Below are positions 55,751-64,000 of a DNA stretch of 64,000 nucleotides, one piece after another. Within the stretch, counting starts at the first letter, position 1, and every line of letters begins with the position of its first letter. The notes below the pieces were generated by a model, which searched no databases, was not told where the DNA came from, and saw only the letters and a program-made list of their open reading frames with translations. The stretch comes from Chrysopogon serrulatus. Its lineage: Eukaryota > Streptophyta > Magnoliopsida > Poales > Poaceae. Made by a program: the position numbers and the translations under genes. The stretch is from assembly GCA_015844335.1 (NCBI GenBank), contig JADLZL010002473.1, positions 1 to 64,000 on the forward strand. Reading direction: 5' to 3'.

Positions 55751-55997
55751 TACTCCTTCCGTTTCTCAGAGGAGTGATTTCTAAAAACCGTGACAGTCCT
55801 TTTTTTTTTAATTTTGACCAACTTTATAAAAAATAGTAACAACATTTATGACATAAATTGAGTATGTTATAAAAATATATTCTACACTAAATCTATGATA
55901 CTTATTTGATAATATAAATCTTAATATTTTTTTCTAGAAATTCAGTCAAAGTTTAAAATTGACTTATGACAACTAAAAATCATTTGGAGAGAGTGTA
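55751..55997. mobile_element. Degenerate Stowaway-like MITE
   Basis: The left arm is CTCCTTCCGTTTCTCAGAGG and the right arm is near ATCATTTGGAGAGAG, flanked by TA at 55749-55750. It shares 'gagtgatttctaaaa' and 'tatgacataaattgagtatgttataa' with the copy at 17462. Confidence 0.7.
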
Positions 55998-56253
55998 CCT
56001 AAAGATGAAATATGGAAGTTGGAAGATGCCGTAGGGCCGTAGGGGTCTCCCAGTCCCAAGGTGTATCTGAGGTCACAGCCGCAACACAAGAAACTAACAG
56101 GCCGGTAACTGAACTTATAAATGTATATACATGAACATCAGTATTTGCTACAATAGGCTTTGGCCCAGTCGCGCACAGGAGAAACTGTTCTTGTTATTTC
56201 CCTTGAAAATATGTACAAGACGCCCAGGTAAGTGGCGCTGACACTATGTACTA

Positions 56254-56466
56254 TGGCCTGTTTGGAACCGCTTAAAAGCGGGTTCCTGGTGCCAGAACAC
56301 GGTAATCGCGCCAAACACATCGTGGCCACTGCAGTTTTTTCACCGCCTCAAGCCACGTACCGCGGGGTTTGAACTACGATCGCAATTTTTGGTACCGTGG
56401 CTCCCCCACCGCGGATGGTGTACTGCACTGCACCGCAAGTTGGGCACAAGGCGAACCAAATAGGGC
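56254..56466. mobile_element. Probable MITE abutting the HAD stop codon
   Basis: GGCCTGTTTGGAACCGC at the left and GGCGAACCAAATAGGGC at the right are roughly inverted, and inner pieces such as 'ccgcttaaaagcggg' are self-complementary. This is the look of hAT- or Harbinger-type MITEs of grasses. No certain target duplication was found. The right end lies directly beside the TAA at 56467-56469. Confidence 0.5.
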
Positions 56467-59400
56467 TTATACCTCGACCCCGATCCTCTCCGCAACCTGC
56501 AACACAGTTACAAACAAATCAGCAAAAAATCACACTTCAGAGAAATCATGCAGATAACATAAAAAAGTTGCCGGGAATCCAGGGCTGACTTATACAGTGC
56601 AACTGTTTCTAAAGTCTTGTTGAATTCTGTAAATTAAACTAAGATTTGTGCTAGGTAAATTTTTGATTCAGCGCCATGGAAATCGATAAGAGTGTTCAAC
56701 AAGAATTGGTTGGAATTTCACAGGAGTGTTGTGTGGCAGAAAATATACCTCCTTGAAGGAGTAAACATCACTGCCCCAAAGCCAGGCATCGCAGCCTGCA
56801 TCCCTTGCTCCCCATATGTCATTCCTACGGTCATCACCAATATGCACAGCTTCTTCAGGTTTCACTCCTAACAGCTCGCAGGCCTTCAAGAATATTGTAG
56901 GGTTTGGCTTTTCTGCTGCAACCTAAAAGACAAACAGCATCCAAGGAACAGAGTTTAAGACAAGTTTAACAGGGAAATTATTTGAGAAAAGATTAACAGG
57001 GAAATGGCAGCTAAAGTTTAGAAATAAGAACATAAATACAAGGCCAGAGCTTAATTAGTAAGCTTTGTTTAACAAGCCCATATAAGCAATATTCAGAGAT
57101 GGAAACGAACCTCAGCAGATATAGCAACTGCATCAAACCAGTGGTCACATTTAAGGGCTTGTAAAAGTGGCCGAAGCCGAGTGTCAAAGTTGGACACGAC
57201 AGCTGTTTTGACACCAGCCCTCCTCAATGCCTCAAAAACACGTCCAGCATCTGGATCGCAGAGATGCCAAGCCTAGGAAACATATCACAATTTGTAAGAT
57301 TAGCAAATATATACCAAAAGAAGGTCAAAAACCATTTTGATTGCACACTGTATCTCACCTTTTCAGTTGTATAGTACTGGTATAGTTCCTCAAAGTACTG
57401 TAGATCTGAGCAGCCAGTAGATGAACTCACTATGTATTGCCAAAAGGGCCTTCCATCATTGACATACCTGGAGAAACTCAAATGCATTAGGATTGGAATT
57501 TCAGTTGCAGTCCAAGCAGCAGCATGATTTTCGAAAGGGGCTCGAAATCTGGAGGGCTGCAAGGCTCCCAGGCACAGCTCTTTTAGTAACATAACAAACC
57601 CAACAGCTCATTCTACTTGAGTGGGCAGGCAAGTTGAGCTAGAAACAAATGAAATGAAAGAACCAGTACTACTTCGGACCACCACCCAGATGGCCAGATC
57701 TTTTGAGAAAATTTGGTGGCGATAATTATTGACCAAGATGATTCTTTTGATAGGTCTAAGAAAACAGCCTGGAAGTACTTTATTATGATGTAGGAGTATG
57801 CTTGAAAAACACACAAAACCAGATCAAGTTACTTTTGTTAACTGTACAGTATTTGTCCTATAACGTCTAAACCATATAATAAACCTGCACCCTTGCAGTT
57901 GGCAAGAACCTAAGAATTAGTGTTCCTTCTTTATTTTTGTCTTTTTTAGCAGTGGCATAAATAAACCAGCAAAACTATGCTATTTGGGAGAAATCCTGTT
58001 CTCGGAGCTAGATCTGGAAGACTTGTGACGATATAACTCTCCCAATTATTGACTTGTCCTTGCATGGATGCCAAGTCTTATTACGTCACATTGACTTACA
58101 GCTCAGTCTTATCTCTGCATAAATTGTTCAAAAATAAAGTTTCGGCATAAATGTTCTAGATTTGCAATGCACCTGAGATTGATGGATTCAGATATATTTA
58201 AGTTTGCTCTATTTATAAGGATTCAACTTCAATCTCTACACATTGGATGCAGAACTTTTAGCTGGAGGTCAGTACGTATATGCATGGCATGTTAAGTATA
58301 TGTGACAAAATTGCTTACGGTACCAAAATTTCCCTAGTTTTCATTCAGGGAACCACTTTGAAGCTGGCTGATTGTTCCAAAAAGACCCAAGCCTCTGTGA
58401 AGTGAAAGATCGACAACTTCTAACCACTTTTAATACCATAGGTCAACAGCTCGATTGGATTGCACAAGAGCACAAGGCATGTGCCATACCAACAAATATG
58501 CAACCGTGGGGTGCAAACATATCAATCGAGGTAATAATACACCAGTTCCACAAGCTCAAATATGCAACGGTGGGGTGCAATCATATCAATTGAGGTAATA
58601 ATACACCAGTTCCACAAGCTTATTTTTCTCTCTCCCTCTAAAAAAAGTCATACAGAATACAGCAAGTACCATGAACAGTCACAAGTTGAGTGGGTCGGGC
58701 TTACCTCAGACGTGATCTGCCCCATGGCTGTGCATAAGCCAGGCGATACCGCATCAGAATCTCATCCTCGGAGTAATCCACTCCATACTTCTGGCCTATC
58801 GTTCTGTACACCTGAAACAGACGTTTAATACAGCAGACATCAGAACGCAACAGAGAAAGCAGGAGCCTGTTGTGCAATTCGTCGTTCAGGGGACGAAACG
58901 AAACCATCTAGCAAACCAAACAAGTCCTGAATATCACCAGCAGATCTCCCCATAGCACAGCCCGAGACCGCATATACAGTGGAGAGAAGCAACAGATCAG
59001 ATCAAGTCCAACCACTCCGTTCACAGAGCGCGCACATCGAGCCGAAATCATCTTGCATGACGCAGCAATCGCTACCGGTGTACAGAAATGGCGTACGGGA
59101 ACCACCGGACCACACATGCAGCACCAGGAAAGCAACCCACCGCACCGGGCCTAGGACGCGAACCGGAGGCTCACCCGCGCGCGGCGGCGGCAATGAGAGG
59201 GAGGGGGAGGCGAGGGCGAGCGGGGCGGACCTGGGCCATGGGCTCGGTGGGGGCGAGCAGCGTGCCGGCGGCGTCGACGAGGATGGCCTTGTGCGTGATG
59301 TCGCCGTACATGGCCCGCCGGTAATCGTAGTACTCCCGCGCCCCCATGAGCTCCCACCTCGCGGCCCCCACGCCCGTGGCCGTGGCCACCTCCGCCGCCG

Positions 59401-59491
59401 TCCCGAGCGGCCGCCTCTCGCCGCGGCCGCCCGCGGCGAGCGCCGGCTGCAGCCGGGCGGCGGCGGCCGCGCGCAGCCGCGCCACCGCCAT
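56467..59491 (-). CDS. Haloacid dehalogenase-like hydrolase, HDHD3-like
   Basis: A HAD-superfamily phosphohydrolase-like protein; the substrate is unknown. Six minus-strand exons: 59491-59231, 58811-58705, 57467-57359, 57272-57111, 56922-56749, 56496-56467. All are GT-AG and the sum is 843 nt, 280 aa, with no frame error. The N-terminus MAVARLRAAAAARLQPALAA looks like an organellar transit peptide. Motif I is AILVDAAGTLL (nucleophile Asp present, the +2 Asp replaced by Ala). The cap follows: VYRTIGQKYGVDYSEDEILM and YVNDGRPFWQYIV. Motif II is KTAVVSNFDTRLRPLL, the motif III Lys is in AAEKPNPTIF, and motif IV is HIGDDRRNDIWGARDAG. The tiny last exon reads VAERIGVEV and stops next to a MITE-like element. 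The loss of the second Asp recalls HDHD3 proteins and suggests altered or weak catalysis. A decayed partial copy lies 6 kb to the left. Confidence 0.93.
58493..58620. repeat. 64-bp tandem duplication in intron 2 of the HAD gene
   Basis: CAAATATGCAACCGTGGGGT at 58493 recurs at 58557 with a few changes, each copy running to 'ccagttccacaagct'. Unequal exchange or slippage is likely. Confidence 0.9.
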
Positions 59492-59519
59492 TGCTTGCAA
59501 GGCGGCGAGATGAGGTGGA

Positions 59520-59545
59520 CGAGGAGGAGGAGGAGGAGGAGGAGG
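59520..59545. repeat. GGA trinucleotide run in the HAD 5' UTR
   Basis: GAGGAGGAGGAGGAGG on the plus strand, a pyrimidine (CCT)n tract on the transcribed strand just upstream of the ATG. Such tracts are common in grass 5' UTRs. Confidence 0.8.
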
Positions 59546-59549
59546 ATGA

Positions 59550-60258
59550 GCGTCGCCGTGCCGTCCCCGCGCGTCGTGGGCGTGGGCTGTGGTGGTCCTC
59601 GGGCGGGGGGAACTAGTGGTGGCGGTTTATAGGCGGCGAAGGCGTGGCGAGGGGTGACACTGTGGCCTCCCTCCGCCTCAGGTGATGATGTGATGGCCTG
59701 CGGAAGGGAAGCCGGCTCTGCCTCGCCTCTGCTGCTGCTCGTTCCGCAGTTGTTTTTTTCTTCCCCCCGAATTCAGGTGGTGTTTGGAACTTTGGATGGA
59801 TTCTTTCGAATTCTCCAACACTGCATGATAAAACATGTTGGTCAAAGAGACAACCGTAGAAAACATTTTTGATCTGGTAGGAGCATGGGCTAACATGGAT
59901 AGGATATTACCATCAACAAGATTGCAACGATTTATGACAAACAATGTTTAGATACAAGTGTCACTCACTTGCTAGCTAAAAATGAATCCAAATTAGCTCT
60001 AATGTATTTAAATAGAAACGTTAATAGATCATTAATTTTTTAAATAGTAAGTCTTCAACTAGTTTTTAAGTCCTAAAGACACATCGAGGCTCATCGTGTA
60101 CCTAACTCGGTTAGTTCAATTTGGTAAGTAAATTTAATTAAGGGCACAATGAAAGTAACTGGGGTATGTATCACATAACTATTGTATATTTCGGGAATGT
60201 GTGTCATAGAATACTCCGGTACTCTGTTTGGAACTGTGAAATTCGTGTTCCAATGGAC
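59550..60258. other. HAD promoter and intergenic DNA
   Basis: GC-rich to 59700, then AT-rich. No gene was recognised. Confidence 0.4.
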
Positions 60259-60603
60259 CCTTAAGATATTTTTGTTGAGCAAAACCTTAAGTTCATATTT
60301 GACACAATCGATGTTGAGTACTCCCTCCATCCTAAATTATAAGTCATTCTAAGAATTTTGGAGAGTCAAGTCTTTCTAAGTTTGACCAAAATTATAAAAA
60401 ATATAAAAATTTATGACATCACATAGGTCCTTAAGATCTTTTTGTTGAGCAAAACCTTAAGTTCATATTTGACACAATCTCGATGTTGAGTACTCCCTCC
60501 ATCCCAAATTATAAGTTATTCTAAGAATTTTGGAGAGTCAAACTTTTCTAAGTTTGATCAAAATTATAGAAAAAAGTACAAAAATTGATGACATCACATA
60601 GGT
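60259..60603. repeat. 170-bp tandem duplication including a MITE arm
   Basis: The block starting at TTAAGATATTTTTGTTGAGC (60261) recurs at 60431. It carries the left arm of a Stowaway element, CTCCCTCCATCC, in both copies (60321 and 60493). The copies differ by a few substitutions and a 2-base insertion. Confidence 0.88.
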
Positions 60604-60754
60604 ATACAATGAAAATATAACTAATAAAGAATATAATAATATTTAGTTGGTGTCATAAATATTATTATTTTATTATATAAATTTAGTTAAGTTTAAAAAA
60701 TTTAACTAAATTTCTAAGATTTTTAAAATATCTTATAATTTGAGATGGAGGAAG
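60493..60754. mobile_element. Stowaway-like MITE with a duplicated left part
   Basis: CTCCCTCCATCCCAAATTATAAG on the left and CTTATAATTTGAGATGGAGGAAG on the right are flanked by TA. Only this second copy has the right arm. The copy at 60321-60428 is a left-arm duplicate created by the tandem duplication. Confidence 0.85.
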
Positions 60755-60756
60755 TA

Positions 60757-63700
60757 CTAAATAAAGATTAAAGAAGATGCAGTGCATTGTATGTACATTC
60801 TCAGAATACATTATAGTAAGAAGCCGAGGAGGGTACATATATGGACATATATACCGCAACAAAGAAATAAACAAGGATGATATGTATATTCGGACCCTCG
60901 ATCGGCGGTGATCACCGCGCGCTGAGTAGGCTAGTTTAGGCAAATGCAAGCATTAGGAGAATCGATTTCCTAGTGCATACTAGGATATAAAATAGAGCTC
61001 TACTCCATATACATAATGTTTTTTTTCCATAACATCAAATTGCTCGTCTACTCAAATGGAACTTGTTTTATGAACACCGACTTCCAAGCGCTCCCTGCCG
61101 CTCACAAGCTCAAGTGGGAGTGGTGAGGTAGGAGTTCAGACCGAGTCGCTCATGATATGATACCCATGCATGCATTTATTATTTGTATACAACAACAATA
61201 ATATGGTATTGTCTTGCGTGCGGGCGTACCTCTCTTGCCCGCAACGCGCACACACGCTCGGCGAGCTCCTCCCTGCACCCACACCCTACCGCCTCGTCAC
61301 GTCTTACAGGTGAGCTCTAGCTCCCGGTGCCCACCCTGATGGCGGCAATGGCGGATCCGGTGTGACGTCGACGACTCCTCGTGGATCTGTTTCCTAAGGT
61401 TCTGACAAGCTCTTACTCTCATCTTTTTAAACTTCAACGGTCTTAGAAAGAAAAGAGATTTAGAGAAGAAATGCTGACCTAACGATCAAAAGGCCAACGA
61501 GTAGTTTAGTGGGTCCTAGCGGTGGTAGAGACGATTAAACCAAGTCAGGGCGGATGAGTTCCAACAAAGGAAAAAACGACCGCTGTGAGCGAGCTAGAGC
61601 TTGAACCTAGCACGCCGTGGCAAGGTAGAGCGGGCCACCCACGAAGACGAGGATCCAGCGAGAGGCAAAAGACCGTAAGGCAAACGCATGCATGGCCATG
61701 AGTATATCTTTTCACCTTGACTAGGTCGCGTATGTTCCAATGCGCGAAAGTGGATGCATGGGTGCAGACACGAAACCGGTTTTCATCTCGGTAAAGCCCA
61801 CATCAGTCTGCCACAGAGCCCATGGTTTCCCCCCTGCCACGTCCTGCGCCTTTTGTCATGTACCATCGCGACGCCGAAGCAACGCGAGGTTAACTTATAT
61901 ACTATTATATTATTGTAGTTTTCTTACACATCACCTTTGCATTAGTTTAGAGAGACAATGTCTTCTTCTTTTTGGCATATGCATATGTTACTCCTATAAT
62001 ACAGCAAGTATATGTTGTGTGTTGGCCCGAGAGCTCGATGATTCTTGGGTCGCGCCCACCGGATCACTTGGGCCACCCACGCTAGCTGTTGGCGTTACAC
62101 GCGTGACGCACCGGGAGGATCGGAGAGAGGCAGGCACCGCACATAAACAACGCAACGCAATCAAATCAAGCTTACTCAGCCACTTGCTTTGCTTTGCTTT
62201 GCCCGCGGACGCTTTATGTTTTTTTAAGAAAAGAAGGGAATCCTTTCGGTTGCGACCAAAAAAGAAAGAACGGAAGAAAGTAGCGTTTCCTTTCTTTATT
62301 ACTCGCTCAGAATTCCAGGTGTATGGAAGTGACAAATGATTGGGAATCAGCATTCAACACCATCATCATCCGCTTCGATCGGCACCCGTTCCAAGACGGA
62401 TCTCTGGTGCAGCCGCCAACAAACCAACCATGAAGTGTACTACTATTAGTAACGTCTTGTCAGTGAGTTCGTTAAGCACAGGCTGATAAATAAACCTGAG
62501 TGCTAAACTGGACACCTCATCATGTCACTTGCCAAATGTGATCTAGCTAGGCCTGTTTGGATCACCTCGGATTAGTACACCTATTTGGATGGACTAGCGG
62601 TTAGTCCTGGTAACCAAACACGTCTCGGAGAAACATGGACATCAATTCACCAACTGCAACTGCAGTTATCTCGTCCACTGGAGCTTCCGAGATTGGAACA
62701 AAGATCTCTCCGTGCTGGATAGAGCCTGGAACCAGCAGCGTCCGTGTGGCTGCGACGCCGCGACCTGCCCAGCGCACACACGCCAGCCACTCTGGTTGCC
62801 TTCCACCACCTCCGGCCGGAAAATGACAGATGACCACCGGACATGTGGCCCTCACCGATGGATTCCCACCGGGCTTGCTTGCCCGTTTGGGCCAGACCCA
62901 CAGACGCAAGCGAGCTTCCTCAACCACAAGCGACCCTCCAAATTGCTGCAGATTGAACGAAACGACCAAGCCAGAGGAGGCACGGCAACTACTGTCAAAC
63001 CCTCTCTTTCCTTCTGAGATCTTCTGAATCAAATTTCTGCTTCGTCACTGAATGTGAGATTCAGGCCACATAAACTCTGTTTTTACTTACTACAAAGAAA
63101 AGAAAAGATTCAGACCACATGAGTGATGAGTGCATGACCACAAATACGCGGCAAACTTGGAAGCGTATACCATCGTGTTCTGCAACGAACGATATATGGA
63201 TAAGTTCTCTGACGCTAAAAACGTCTCGTAGCAGGAAAACCACGCAGGCCGCCTTGCCGAAAACGCTCTCGTCGCCCGTATTTCCGCGCTGACCTACTAC
63301 GCACGCGCCTGCACAGCACAGCTTGACAAACTCGAGACCCCTCCAATCCAATTCAGAAAAGAGGGGAAGGGGGAAAAACGCCTGCCACTCGAAAACCATT
63401 GGTGGCAGACGAGCCGGCGGAACGTGCGGCGGGGAGAGGAGCACGGCAGTCGGAACACGACCAAGCCGGGGGGTCGCCGTCGCCGTCGGCCCGTCGCCGC
63501 GGGCCGAGTCGCGATCAAGTTCTTGGAGGTGGAGGCGCGTCTGCTGGTGGGTGGTAGCGGTCCAGGACATCGAAAAGGATGGCTCCTACCCTCCCTGCTT
63601 TCTCAGCGGCAGGTCAGGCCGGGGGCGACGGTGGTCGTGGACGTGGATGCTCCTCCGGCTAGCCGGCGTCAGAGTGGTCCAACCCAGGAGATTAACACCC

Positions 63701-64000
63701 TACAGCTTTGCATGCCTGGATTCCCTTCTTATCCAGAATCCAGCTATCCTGATTGGGGGTGACTGACGACGCGTCGATGTTGAGAACAGTTCCGGCTTCC
63801 AGTCCTCAGTCACTACGATCGATTGCCTTCTTAGTCAGCAGACGGATTTGCACAATCGTTTTCGGCACTTGCCGTAGATCCATTATTGCTACTGTGTGGA
63901 CCTCAAACACCAGGCATGAGAGATGGAATTTTGTGGTCGTACTGAAAGGCTGGACATCAGCTGAGCCTGGATTCATAAGAACAACATGTTGAAAATATCA
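60757..64000. other. Intergenic to window end, no gene recognised
   Basis: AT-rich to about 61200, then mixed and GC-rich. Open frames of up to about 200 codons occur (61740-62339 plus, 63061-63570 minus, 62601-63032 minus) but read as unstructured sequence without recognisable motifs, and they overlap others. At 62545-62625 'cctgtttggat' and 'ggtaaccaaacac' could be MITE arms. A gene running past 64000 cannot be excluded. Confidence 0.35.

Overview
This window is nuclear DNA from a grass (Poaceae), probably a PACMAD or panicoid species; I cannot name the species. The evidence is GC-rich, strongly polarised coding exons in AT-rich intergenic DNA, abundant Stowaway MITEs (TIR CTCCCTCCGT, TA target duplications), small non-autonomous Helitrons with a CTAG 3' end, a plant hAT element, and plant-type gene structures.

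Layout. (1) 1.4-2.8 kb, plus strand: an AED3/nepenthesin-like aspartyl protease. (2) 3.5-6.4 kb: an unrecognised gene-like promoter with exon-like fragments. (3) 6.38-8.41 kb: two related Helitrons joined head to tail. (4) 12.8-16.7 kb, minus strand: a MORN-repeat phosphatidylinositol-4-phosphate 5-kinase in eight exons. (5) 17-24.6 kb: MITE-rich, gene-poor DNA. (6) 24.7-28.9 kb: a 4.18-kb solo LTR with a perfect 5-bp target duplication. (7) 32.6-37.4 kb: a complete-length hAT transposon with an 8-bp target duplication and a frame-broken transposase. (8) 41.1-42.9 kb, minus: a 153-aa ankyrin-repeat protein in six exons. (9) 45.3-46.0 kb, plus: a DUF4228/PADRE protein. (10) 47.8-48.2 kb: a LINE relic. 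(11) 48.9-49.4 kb, plus: histone H2B with a textbook plant histone promoter. (12) 50.6-51.4 kb: a truncated pseudogene copy of the HAD gene of item 14. (13) 52.1-54.0 kb, minus: an E-class PPR protein with a GC-AG intron. (14) 56.5-59.5 kb, minus: an HDHD3-like HAD protein in six exons. (15) 59.6-64 kb: MITEs and unrecognised sequence.

The genes are ordinary, independently transcribed plant genes. They form no operon, cluster or shared pathway that I can see.

Across the window, most real genes carry one-base frame breaks, nearly always in G, C or T runs, and mostly in sets that restore the frame. I read this mainly as uncorrected homopolymer error in the assembly rather than as gene death. 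The H2B, ankyrin and HAD coding sequences are intact. I found no convincing new biological system. The strongest leads are the tandem Helitrons, the hAT element with its subterminal hairpins, the solo LTR, and the decayed local duplicate of the HAD gene.
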